A stretch of 64,000 nt of DNA from assembly GCF_030161235.1 (NCBI RefSeq), contig NZ_BSPW01000001.1:1-64000 (forward strand), given 5' to 3'. The stretch comes from Vibrio zhanjiangensis. Its GTDB lineage: Bacteria; Pseudomonadota; Gammaproteobacteria; Enterobacterales; Vibrionaceae. Below, piece by piece: positions 56,263-63,816 of this stretch (positions are counted from its first letter, which is position 1; each line of letters begins with the position of its first letter). The translations under genes and the position numbers were made by a program. Under the pieces are notes generated by a model. It saw only the letters and a list, made by a program, of their open reading frames with translations, ran no database searches and was not told the origin of the DNA.

Positions 56263-57621
56263 TCAGTCAACGTGCTCAAACAGTTGATGATGAAGCTTTT
56301 GGATGGCTAACTTCGAGTCTGTTTCATTGACGAGGAAGCACAGATTGTGAGGGCTAGCGCCGTAGCAGATCATTCGTAGGTTAAATTCTTCAAGCGTACC
56401 AAAAACGCGTTTTGCATAACCTTTACTCTCACTCATCTTATTGCCTATTAGCGCAACAAGACACAAATTTTGTTCTACTTCAACGCTGCACAATTCTTCT
56501 AGTTCCGCACGCACTTCCTGTGGAAGTTGAGGCGCGCCACCAGACGTATCGGTTTGATCCAAAGTTAAACTGACGCTGATTTCTGATGTGGTAATTAAAT
56601 CCACCGAAATCTTATGCTTGGCCAAAATTTCAAATACTTTAGCCAAAAAGCCATAAGCATGAAACATGCGAGCGCTGCGCAGAGTCACCATGGTTTGATT
56701 GCAGCGCAGAGCCAATGCTCGAAATAAAGGTGAGTCTTCTACTTGGTGACGAATCCATGTTCCCCCTTGCTCTGGCTGTTTTGATGAGCCTACGAATACA
56801 GGGATCTCGTGTCGAAGAGCAGGCACTAACGTCGAAGGATGGAGAATTTTTGCGCCAAAGTTAGCCATTTCTGATGCTTCACTAAAGCTTATTTCCGCTA
56901 TTGGAGAGGCTTTAGGAGCAATTCGAGGATCGGTTGTGTAAATTCCAGGTACATCTGTCCAGATTTCTAAGCCCTTGGCTTCGACAGCTTCTGCAATTAA
57001 AGCAGCACTGTAATCACTTCCGCCTCGGCCCAATGTGGTGGTGTTACCTTGTTCATCCGCGCCAATAAATCCTTGTGTAATAACGATGTGCTCTTGGCAC
57101 AAAGGTACTAATTGTGATTGAGCAAGGTTGTATATGGTATTGAGGTCCGGTTCAGCCTTACCAAAAGTACTATCGGTACGCAGTACATCACGGATATCAA
57201 ATCGTTGAGCGTTGATCCCCCGCTCTTGCATCAGCTTAGTCAGCAGGTGAGTAGACATTAACTCACCACAAGCGACAAGATGATCGGTCAGTTTTTTGTT
57301 TGGTTGAATGGAAGCGGCTTCAGCTAAACTGGTTACTGTATCAAGGATTTCATAGATGTCACTGGCGGTTTTTGTCGCGTCTTTTAGCTGGTTAAGTATG
57401 CCGTCATGAATTGTGGCGAGTTTGGTTAACAGATGGCTGCGTTGTTCGTTGTCCGACACGCCATTTGCTAACTCAACTAACAAGTTAGTCACACCAGAGC
57501 ATGCACTAATGACGACAAGTCGTGTACTTGGCCTTTGCTCTATGATGGTAGCGCAGCGGCTCATAGCTTCAAAGTCAGCCACACTGGTTCCACCAAACTT
57601 AGCAACGTTAAAATTGCTCAC
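56263..57621 (-). CDS. lysC: Lysine-sensitive aspartokinase III
   Basis: 452 residues with GTG start preceded by GGGAG. First step of lysine/threonine/methionine synthesis from aspartate. The kinase domain has AKFGGTSVADFEAM at the N-terminus and TLGRGGSDYSAAL (about 200-212), and two ACT domains fill the C-terminal 160 residues (VSVSLTLD, VALIGNKMSESKG). Monofunctional, AKIII type, which is feedback-inhibited by lysine. The long leader holds a lysine riboswitch. Confidence 0.95.
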   Translation of the reverse strand: MSNFNVAKFGGTSVADFEAMSRCATIIEQRPSTRLVVISACSGVTNLLVELANGVSDNEQRSHLLTKLATIHDGILNQLKDATKTASDIYEILDTVTSLAEAASIQPNKKLTDHLVACGELMSTHLLTKLMQERGINAQRFDIRDVLRTDSTFGKAEPDLNTIYNLAQSQLVPLCQEHIVITQGFIGADEQGNTTTLGRGGSDYSAALIAEAVEAKGLEIWTDVPGIYTTDPRIAPKASPIAEISFSEASEMANFGAKILHPSTLVPALRHEIPVFVGSSKQPEQGGTWIRHQVEDSPLFRALALRCNQTMVTLRSARMFHAYGFLAKVFEILAKHKISVDLITTSEISVSLTLDQTDTSGGAPQLPQEVRAELEELCSVEVEQNLCLVALIGNKMSESKGYAKRVFGTLEEFNLRMICYGASPHNLCFLVNETDSKLAIQKLHHQLFEHVD

Positions 57622-57704
57622 AATTTTTCTCCCAAAACTTCCTAAAAGTGAATAGTAATCCTTGCTTGAAGAGAGAATGGGCGAGTTGAGGGGCTTTTCT
57701 TTTT

Positions 57705-57888
57705 TATCGCTACCTCAGAAGCTCTTCACCAGACTGAGCTGGTGACAGTTGATGGGAGTCAACCCAAGTCAACCGACAGATCAAAACCACACTATTGATC
57801 TACCTCGGCACTACTCCCCCTCAGTGTCATGTATTGGAGTTGTGGCTCCACAAAACACCTACCTAGGTAGTGCTCCTCTTCTGCAAAA
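57705..57888 (-). ncRNA. Lysine riboswitch (L box)
   Basis: On the minus strand the blocks appear in the expected order: AGAGGAGCACTAC, GAGGGGGAGTAGTGCCGAGG, then the GACTTGGG region, and CTGTCACC...CTGGTGAAGAGCTTCTG. It lies about 85 bases upstream of lysC, its usual target. No obvious intrinsic terminator follows, which points to control of translation. Confidence 0.93.
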
Positions 57889-58074
57889 TGCATTTGTGCG
57901 GTTTTATCGAATACCGCAATTCTTGCATTGAACGTGTTTATGAGCGGTTTGTCAACGGAAAATTTAGCTGGATAATCTATAAAGTGGCAACGAAAACCGA
58001 TAGGTTTTCTACTTATTCAAGTCAATAAAAATAGTCGAGCTAGGGCTGTGTTTATCGCTTGGTGAAATAGTTGA

Positions 58075-58644
58075 TTAACCATGACCAACCCAGCCTACCA
58101 CTCGGCCAACGACTTCTCCCTGATCGATAGTTTCAAATTCTCGGTTTGCTGGAATAAATTTACCGCGATATTTACGTCTAAAGTGGAAAGTGCCACCCGC
58201 TTTAACGATCACTAAAGTGTTATCACTAGCCGATTTCATTGGCTCTACGATAATAAAGCAGCCAATAGGGTAATTGATCGCAAAGTCTGAAGAGATCATT
58301 GCGGCGTCACGAACTCTGAGAGCGTAACTTTCTGGCTTCGCGCCATTGGGATAAAAGGTCGAACCTTGTGAGTCTGGCTGCTCTTTTTCTATGTCTGCCC
58401 AACTTAGAATATTCACACTTTTTGTGTGATAGCCATGCATTTCTTCCGTTTCCATACGGGTAACGAACTCACCCAGTGTGGTGTCCATTTTTTCGAGCGC
58501 GCGTACTAGCACTTGGGTGGGTAAGTCACCCTCTCCCTGTTCAAACCTTCCTATTGTTGCGCGGCTTGCGATACCGGCAAAATCTTTTTGCTTTAATTTT
58601 TTCGATTTTCGTATTGCTGTAAAAACGTGGTGTGCATCTGGCAT
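58075..58644 (-). CDS. CI-like repressor with inactive S24 domain
   Basis: 189 residues. N-terminal XRE HTH (about 8-60: IRKSKKLKQKDFAGIASRATIGRFEQGEGDLP) and a LexA/CI-like C-terminal domain (about 105-189). At the position of the self-cleavage motif (usually GDSM) it reads RDAAM, so the catalytic serine is replaced by alanine, and the usual lysine is not evident (TFHFRRKY). It is the first gene of the phage-tail locus and divergent from the putative activator. It may be relieved by an antirepressor instead of RecA-driven cleavage. PrtR of R-pyocin loci is the functional analogue. Confidence 0.78.
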   Translation of the reverse strand: MPDAHHVFTAIRKSKKLKQKDFAGIASRATIGRFEQGEGDLPTQVLVRALEKMDTTLGEFVTRMETEEMHGYHTKSVNILSWADIEKEQPDSQGSTFYPNGAKPESYALRVRDAAMISSDFAINYPIGCFIIVEPMKSASDNTLVIVKAGGTFHFRRKYRGKFIPANREFETIDQGEVVGRVVGWVGHG

Positions 58645-59120
58645 ATGCTTTACTCCTATTTTGAATCTAAACGCCCAACTCAGTTGTTTTACTCTAGAGA
58701 AAGAGTCCAGTATGCCTCTGGTTTATCCCAGTGGTGTTGTTGTTATTTTTTGGTCGATTATAAAGCATCTTAGAACAATAAGAATGATTTTAGAGTTTTT
58801 TTACAGATGAAATCACTTTATGACACAAAAATAGTGCTTTTGATATGCTTATTATCCGATTTTCCATAGTGATGTTAAGGGTTATAGCTGTGTTTTATTT
58901 GTTCTATTGCCTATAAATATTGCTATGTGGTGAGCTCTTATCATCTAGTTTACTTTATATTATTTGTTCAAAATAAAATAACAATTCAACTAAAAGCTCA
59001 AATTTGAGTTGTTTTGTTGATTTTGTGATTTTTTTGATCTAATAATGACTACCTATTGGTTCTTTGAGTTTTATTTGCGATCTTAATAGACAGATTCCAT
59101 ATCCAGTAAGGGGGAGTGAC
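58645..59120. other. Divergent control region of the phage-tail locus
   Basis: 476 bp between the repressor and the putative activator, AT-rich, no gene. It contains the palindrome CTCAAATTTGAG at 58997-59008, about 110 bases before the activator start, and other A/T tracts. Promoters of both genes must lie here. Confidence 0.65.
58997..59008. promoter_or_regulatory. Candidate operator CTCAAATTTGAG
   Basis: A perfect 12-bp palindrome upstream of the activator gene. Similar motifs CTCAAATATGAG (59751-59762) and CTCAAATGTGAG (60157-60168) occur before the two small-RNA-like units, which suggests a shared regulator; the CI-like repressor is the obvious candidate. Confidence 0.45.
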
Positions 59121-59717
59121 TTGACTAATTATGACCAACAGCAACTAGAGGAAACTCGAGCTTTGATTGCACAGGCGCTGGCCATTTATCAACCACACAA
59201 ATCAAGTGCTGGTTTTGATGGTGCTATGTATAAACTAGAGCAACGCCCTAGTTCAAAAAGGCAAGGTGAACGCACAACAGATCCACTGCACATCAAGGCT
59301 TCTCGTTCCCACAAGGGTGCACGGCTCAACTGCTCAGATGATGTGTTTGAGCACTTAAGGGTGCAGAGAGTTCTCAAGTCATTGCCTTCACATCTAGCTA
59401 AATGGTTGATCTATAAATATGGTGAAAGCTCGCCTGATAGTATGGTTCCAGAGTTAGTTAGCATAGTTGAAGGAGAGCTACCTATAGAGAATTGTCGTAA
59501 GCCAACTAAAGCTAAGATTAGGAATATGGTCTTTGAGCGTTTAACACGGCGTGAGTTTGTTGACTGCTTACAGCGAAACTTATTTGAGGCAATCGGTGTG
59601 AAAAAGCAGACATACTTTCAGTGTTATGCCAAGCATAATGAGAGTATCACTGATCAGTTTCAAGCTCTCGATGAGCTCTCGTTACGGACTTTTCAGCGGC
59701 AATTTTTTAATCACTAG
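59121..59717 (+). CDS. Putative positive regulator or antiterminator of the tail operon
   Basis: 198 residues from the TTG at 59121, which is preceded by AAGGGGGAG; a longer frame to 59064 lacks such a site. Soluble, basic, without recognised motifs I can name: LEETRALIAQALAIYQPH at the N-terminus, DDVFEHLRVQRVLKSLPSHLAKWLIYKYGESS in the middle and RTFQRQFFNH at the end. Position between the repressor and the late genes is that of PrtN in R-pyocins or a Q-type antiterminator. Several terminators lie between it and the lysis genes, which favours an antitermination role. Function is inferred from context only. Confidence 0.5.
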   Translation: MTNYDQQQLEETRALIAQALAIYQPHKSSAGFDGAMYKLEQRPSSKRQGERTTDPLHIKASRSHKGARLNCSDDVFEHLRVQRVLKSLPSHLAKWLIYKYGESSPDSMVPELVSIVEGELPIENCRKPTKAKIRNMVFERLTRREFVDCLQRNLFEAIGVKKQTYFQCYAKHNESITDQFQALDELSLRTFQRQFFNH

Positions 59718-59742
59718 GTTAATATACAAATGGTTTAAAATA

Positions 59743-59770
59743 AAAAAAGACTCAAATATGAGTCTTTTTT
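59743..59770 (+). terminator. Terminator with embedded CTCAAATATGAG
   Basis: A perfect 12-bp stem (AAAAAAGACTCA with TGAGTCTTTTTT) and loop AATA, 26 bases after the regulator stop codon. The same bases form the CTCAAATNTGAG motif, so it may be a terminator, an operator, or both. Confidence 0.8.
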
Positions 59771-59803
59771 GTTGCATTGTCCTGACCTTGCATGATAGTA
59801 TTT

Positions 59804-59887
59804 GGTCATCGTCGAAGAATTGTTAAGTTTTCACGATGACCAATCTAAACTGACTAAGCCCCTCTTATCCATATGAGGGGCTTTTTT
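59804..59887 (+). ncRNA. Small-RNA-like unit, copy 1
   Basis: A promoter-like pair TTGCAT (59772-59777) and TAGTAT (59796-59801) with 18-base spacing leads into a unit with a 5' hairpin (GGTCATCGT 59804-59812 with ACGATGACC 59833-59841) and a strong terminator (AAGCCCCTC/GAGGGGCTT, 59856-59883, T-run). It contains no open frame with a ribosome-binding site. A second copy lies at 60211-60297 with promoter, 5' hairpin region and terminator conserved and the sequence between them diverged, the pattern of a functional small RNA. Confidence 0.6.
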
Positions 59888-60098
59888 GTTAGCATTGCAA
59901 ATAGATAAATGCATGGCGTTGTTAACGCCTTATTCTATTTAATAGATAAAGCTATTGTTTAAGTTAGGTCAGGCAACTAGCCCTTACAATGAGAATCAAG
60001 TATCAGCATGGTATGGATGCTCAAGCCTATGCTATCTAATGTGAAGTCATAATGCTGATAGCCAAACCTAACTGTGGAAAGGTTAGGTTTCTCTATTT
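59888..60098 (+). ncRNA. Structured region with possible attenuator
   Basis: Between the two repeat units. A 9-bp inverted repeat TATCAGCAT/ATGCTGATA (60001-60009 with 60052-60060) is followed at once by a terminator AAACCTAAC/GTTAGGTTT (60064-60072 with 60082-60090, then T-rich). An upstream AGTTAGGT (59962-59969) is complementary to ACCTAACT (60066-60073) in the first arm of that terminator, so alternative pairing is possible. Fold judged by eye. Confidence 0.45.
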
Positions 60099-60156
60099 TT
60101 ATCCAAGGTATTTACGCGCTCCTGATGAGTGTTTTTTTTGGTTTAATATAAAAGAG

Positions 60157-60168
60157 CTCAAATGTGAG
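60157..60168. promoter_or_regulatory. Candidate operator CTCAAATGTGAG
   Basis: Third occurrence of the motif. Here the surrounding bases no longer form a terminator stem, unlike the copy at 59743-59770, yet the CTCA/TGAG arms remain. It lies about 11 bases upstream of the -35-like element of small-RNA copy 2. Confidence 0.4.
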
Positions 60169-60210
60169 TAATTTATTGTTGCGTTATCCTGACCTTGCAT
60201 GATAGTATTT

Positions 60211-60297
60211 TGTCATCGTCGAAGATTTCCTTTGTTATCACCATGACTAGAAAAGACTTATCGACTTAAGCCCCTCTTACCGCAGAGGGGCTTTTTT
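60211..60297 (+). ncRNA. Small-RNA-like unit, copy 2
   Basis: Second copy of the unit at 59804-59887. TTGCGT (60179-60184) and TAGTAT (60203-60208) keep the 18-base spacing. The stretch from TCCTGACC through GTCGAAGA is identical to copy 1 but for one base. The terminator is AAGCCCCTCT/AGAGGGGCTT (60268-60277 with 60284-60293) with a different loop. The region between has diverged. It ends 44 bases before the holin gene. Confidence 0.6.
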
Positions 60298-60340
60298 GTC
60301 GGTATCGCTTAATCACCACTCACACCTTAAGTTGTAATTT

Positions 60341-60622
60341 ATGTTAACAAATGATGAAGAGACTAATGGCTTTTGGCTGTTTGTTGCTGTTTTTATCATT
60401 GCGAGATTAGGCGTGATGTTAAAAAAGTCAGAGAAAATCTCACCTAAGATATTTTTTGCAGAAGTGTTTATTGCTTTAGCAATGGCATTTGGGGCGTGGC
60501 ACTTAGGTTTGATGCAAGGAATGACATACAGCCAAATTGTCGTTTATGGCCTTTTCGGGGCGCTTGGGCATGTTCACATCATTAGATTTACTGTTCAACA
60601 AGCGTTTCGGAAAGATGTTTAA
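60341..60622 (+). CDS. Holin-like membrane protein
   Basis: 93 residues with three hydrophobic helices (about 9-26, 36-56 and 64-84) and a charged C-terminus (QQAFRKDV). Size, topology and position directly before a murein hydrolase match class I phage holins, which open the inner membrane for the endolysin. In P2 the holin gene Y also precedes the endolysin gene K. Assignment is from topology and context. Confidence 0.7.
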   Translation: MLTNDEETNGFWLFVAVFIIARLGVMLKKSEKISPKIFFAEVFIALAMAFGAWHLGLMQGMTYSQIVVYGLFGALGHVHIIRFTVQQAFRKDV

Positions 60623-60698
60623 CGTATTTATGGAGCCCAAAAATCAAGGTAGATCGCACTACCTATCAATTGGATCCTAATCACTAGGAGCTGAATAA

Positions 60699-61133
60699 AT
60701 GGAGCATGGCGCTTTGTCCTCACCACATCTAAAAGAAGCCTGTTTTCTCGTAGGAAAAGCATTTGGCATTCGTAACTTAGGACACTTTTTGTATGAAATT
60801 ACTCACCTTGAGTCAAAGTCAGGTCAAAGAAAGAGTCAGTTTGGCGGGGTTTGTTCAATCTCTCACTATCAATTTGGATTAATGCAGCAACACCACAGAT
60901 TCTATCACCATCGTAAAGTGATTCTGAATTCACTGGGTATCGATTTGAAATCCATTAATTTTGCTCATTTATCCAATAACCCCACACTGTCTTTGATCAT
61001 TGTCGCCGCATGGTTGCTAGCCAATATCGAACGAGTGCCGAAAAGGCGTTTGGATAGGGCCAAGTTATTTTCCAAGTGGTGGAGAGCGATGCCTTGTAGT
61101 GAGTACATGGAAAAAACCTATGACTTGCAATGA
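60699..61133 (+). CDS. Endolysin, transglycosylase-like
   Basis: 144 residues with no signal peptide. The pattern YEITHLESKSGQ (candidate catalytic Glu near residue 37) followed by ISHYQFGLMQQHH (compare the xxGLMQ motif of soluble lytic transglycosylases) points to a goose-type/SLT fold. It follows the holin gene by 76 bp and precedes the baseplate genes, the lysis-cassette position of P2-type tail loci. It would release tail particles by cell lysis. Confidence 0.65.
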   Translation: MEHGALSSPHLKEACFLVGKAFGIRNLGHFLYEITHLESKSGQRKSQFGGVCSISHYQFGLMQQHHRFYHHRKVILNSLGIDLKSINFAHLSNNPTLSLIIVAAWLLANIERVPKRRLDRAKLFSKWWRAMPCSEYMEKTYDLQ

Positions 61134-61166
61134 ATTAACTGACTCTAGGTTTGAATATTAAATGCT

Positions 61167-61196
61167 AAAGCGCCTGTGATAACGGCGCTTTTTTAT
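61167..61196 (+). terminator. Terminator after the endolysin gene
   Basis: Stem AAAGCGCC/GGCGCTTT with a 9-base loop and a T-run, 33 bases after the endolysin stop codon. The structural genes beyond it need either read-through by an antiterminator or a promoter in the 22 bases before 61219. Confidence 0.85.
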
Positions 61197-61218
61197 ATGT
61201 TGAAGTGAGGCATTGAAA

Positions 61219-61785
61219 ATGAACTACATTACTGGCCTTGGTAATTATCTCGAGCGGCTTAGCGCGCTACTTACCACCACCCTTGGACAAAGCGTTAAGG
61301 TGCAATACGCAGAGACACCAGGCAGCCAACAAGTGAATAAGCCAATTGTTAGCTTGCCGCTGCCAAGTATCGAGCAGTGCAATTACTTGGCCGATGACCG
61401 TTACCAGCATCTGCTCAAAGTGACGATATTGATTAAACCAGATGTGAATGACGCCAATCCTACTCTCGCAGTGGCTAATGTGGCACACAAGATAATCACC
61501 TTATTAACAGGCCAGCTTTTTTTAGATCCTGCGCAAATGGGCAATAAAGACAACGGCGAGACTATGGCGCTTGACGCAGATCTTGATTGTCTGGATGAAC
61601 CGCAAGAAATCCAAGCAAATCCCTTAGATTTGAGCGCAGAAAATATCGGCTATGCGATTAGGTTTACACAAAAGGTCCGTTATGGAAATCCGCAGCAGGA
61701 AACCTTCTGGGTTAAGTCATTAAACATTAAAGAAAGCAAGGGTGATGAGCAGGTGATCTATGAATTTGAACCAAGCAATACTTGA
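61219..61785 (+). CDS. Phage tail protein (tail-completion-like)
   Basis: 188 residues from the ATG at 61219 (an upstream TTG two codons earlier is possible). Soluble; HKIITLLTGQLFLDPAQM and YAIRFTQKVRYGNP are visible but no motif I can name firmly. It lies between the endolysin and gpV, the place of P2 genes R and S (tail completion). Its stop overlaps the gpV start by 26 bases. Confidence 0.5.
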   Translation: MNYITGLGNYLERLSALLTTTLGQSVKVQYAETPGSQQVNKPIVSLPLPSIEQCNYLADDRYQHLLKVTILIKPDVNDANPTLAVANVAHKIITLLTGQLFLDPAQMGNKDNGETMALDADLDCLDEPQEIQANPLDLSAENIGYAIRFTQKVRYGNPQQETFWVKSLNIKESKGDEQVIYEFEPSNT

Positions 61786-62488
61786 TCTAATCGGCCGGGT
61801 GAACGGTTTAGAGCGCCAGCTCAGAAACCTTATTAGGCTAGGGTGGGTAAAGTCAGTATCAGGCTCAAAAGCTGTAATTGATTACGCGCCCAATACTGAA
61901 GATGACTATCTTTCACCGCCTATTCAGTGGGTGGCTTTTGAAGCGGGCGAGGTGATTAAATGGCGGGCGCCCAGCATTGGTGAACAAGTTATGGTGCTCA
62001 ATTTATCTGGCGGCGTTGATGAAGCGCACGCGATCGTTCTACCAGCCTCCTATTGTACTGACTTTTGTCCCAAAGAGACGGACCCACGCAAAACCACCTT
62101 AAGCATTCTCGATGTGTTTAAAGTCACCGCAGATTTTGCGGGTAATTACTTGGTTGAAGCCGATAGCTCGGTCAAGTTTGTCACGCCTTCTTTCTCAGTC
62201 GATGCCTCGGAGGTTATTTCAATGCAGACCAAACAATATAACCGAACCGCGAACACGGCCAACACCAAGGGGACTCAGTCACAAGAGGGCAATGTCAGCA
62301 TTAAAGGCTCGCTTGATGTGAGTAACCAAATCAAAACGCCAGCTCTAGTGAGTTATGCGCCGGGGGCTTTCTCCCTTGCAGGCAGTGGCGCCAACTTCTC
62401 TGAGGCTGTGATCGCCAATGTGAAATTTAGTACCCATCGCCACAAAGTGAACCGTGAAGGGGCGCCAACCGAGGTTCCTATTAATTAA
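61760..62488 (+). CDS. Baseplate assembly protein V (spike)
   Basis: 242 residues. An N-terminal OB-fold-like domain (about 25-110: WVKSVSGSKAVIDYAPN...GEQVMVLNLSGG) is followed by a repetitive beta-helix and a C-terminal STHRHKVN, matching the HxH iron-binding apex of P2 gpV. This protein punctures the target outer membrane. It is in an overlapping run with the tail genes on both sides. Confidence 0.85.
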   Translation: MNLNQAILDLIGRVNGLERQLRNLIRLGWVKSVSGSKAVIDYAPNTEDDYLSPPIQWVAFEAGEVIKWRAPSIGEQVMVLNLSGGVDEAHAIVLPASYCTDFCPKETDPRKTTLSILDVFKVTADFAGNYLVEADSSVKFVTPSFSVDASEVISMQTKQYNRTANTANTKGTQSQEGNVSIKGSLDVSNQIKTPALVSYAPGAFSLAGSGANFSEAVIANVKFSTHRHKVNREGAPTEVPIN

Positions 62489-62497
62489 GAGGTTATT

Positions 62498-62824
62498 ATG
62501 CAACAAGGTATAGACCCTACAACAGGCTTAAGCGTATGGGGGGCTAGGCAAGCTGAGTGCCGATTATTTAAAGCAATCACCACTCAGCTAGGTTCAAGAG
62601 AAAAACGGCGCAATGTTGGCGGCGAGTTTCGAAAACTTATGGGCCTTGCCAATGAGCACAATCGCATGCAAGCCATTAACCGCATTCACCGAATTATTGC
62701 TAATCCTGCCAATGATTTATCAGACATAGTTAACCCCAAAGTTGACATTCGAATACATGGAGCGGGCTTTCTTACCCGCATTAACTACACATACGACGGA
62801 CAAAAACAGGTGTTGGAGCTATGA
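62498..62824 (+). CDS. Baseplate protein W (gp25-like)
   Basis: 108 residues with the GPW/gp25 opening GIDPTTGLSVWG, a central LGSREKRRNVGGEFRKLM (T/L-x-x-GSR-x-x-R signature) and a C-terminal beta segment. Homologous in role to T4 gp25, part of the baseplate wedge. It overlaps gpJ by 4 bases (ATGA). Confidence 0.88.
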   Translation: MQQGIDPTTGLSVWGARQAECRLFKAITTQLGSREKRRNVGGEFRKLMGLANEHNRMQAINRIHRIIANPANDLSDIVNPKVDIRIHGAGFLTRINYTYDGQKQVLEL

Positions 62825-63816
62825 GTAAAATAAAAATCCCGCAAATATTGACCGTTGAAAAATTTGCAGACATGCGTGAGCGGTTTATCAATGACTTTTT
62901 TCTTCCACACGCCGAAAAGGAAGTGGGTAATGAAAAAGCGCGCAACTTAACCGCGGGCTTACGTAGCCCCAACGAGTCTGCTGCCCTTTTGCTTGATGCC
63001 ATGATTTTATTTCGCCAACAAGAAACCCGTAACGATAACTACAAATACTTACAACACTTTGCAAAAACCGTGACTGACTCTGAAATGGTGGATGTGGTGG
63101 TTTCCCGCTTGGGTTTGAAACGTCAAATCATTAAAGCTGGTGATGATACGGTCTCGCCTAACATTCCCGCTGTAAAGGAATCGGATGCCTCGTTACTGCA
63201 TCGCTACAGCTTAGCACCCTATGGTTTGGCGACCACAGGAACCCGAAGTGGCTATAAATTCCATGCCATGACGTTGGGAGCGCGCCCTTTGATCACGATT
63301 TCTAGCGAGTCGGATAATGTGGTGACTCAACGCTTTGAGTTCACGCCAACCGAGGGTGTGATTCGGCCCAAAGATGCTAAAGCACGAATGCTGAAAAAAA
63401 ATTCAGGGGAGGTGGAAATACGCATACTCTCGCCTGAAGGAAATGGTCAAGCGAGCCAAAAACTGCAAGATGAGGTGTTAGAGTATTGTCGCCGCCCTGA
63501 TATTGCTCAAGAGTCTGACCATATTAGCGTGCGCTCTGCCAGCATCAAGCCCTACAAGATTGAGATTGAGGCTTGGGAAGAAACCGCGCCTACCCGTTTG
63601 ATAGATGAAGAGGCTTTAGAGCAAGCGCTTAGAGACTACACTGAGCAGCAGCATAAACTCGGCGCAAAAATCCAGCGTTCGCGGATAAGTCAAATTGCGC
63701 ATAACCACAACGCCACCAAGCTCAATATCTTGCAGCCATCAGCCGATCTGGTGTGTGAATGGTTTGAAGCGCCGTATTGTCAGGAGGTGGATGTGCATGT
63801 CAAAGCCAATCGATGA
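62821..63816 (+). CDS. Baseplate protein J
   Basis: 331 residues. N-terminal helical part (LTVEKFADMRERFINDFF), then the baseplate_J domain with ALLLDAMILFRQQETRNDNYKYL and VVVSRLGLKRQIIKAGDD; the C-terminal half has the repeated ISVRSASIKPYKIEIEAW strands. Wedge component corresponding to T4 gp6. It overlaps gpI by 20 bases. Confidence 0.88.
   Translation: MSKIKIPQILTVEKFADMRERFINDFFLPHAEKEVGNEKARNLTAGLRSPNESAALLLDAMILFRQQETRNDNYKYLQHFAKTVTDSEMVDVVVSRLGLKRQIIKAGDDTVSPNIPAVKESDASLLHRYSLAPYGLATTGTRSGYKFHAMTLGARPLITISSESDNVVTQRFEFTPTEGVIRPKDAKARMLKKNSGEVEIRILSPEGNGQASQKLQDEVLEYCRRPDIAQESDHISVRSASIKPYKIEIEAWEETAPTRLIDEEALEQALRDYTEQQHKLGAKIQRSRISQIAHNHNATKLNILQPSADLVCEWFEAPYCQEVDVHVKANR

Noticed and set aside
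57889..58074. Attachment site of an integrated prophage left of the repressor
   Set aside because: No tRNA, no direct repeat and no integrase is visible; a hairpin TGCGGT/ACCGCA at 57897-57918 is the only structure.
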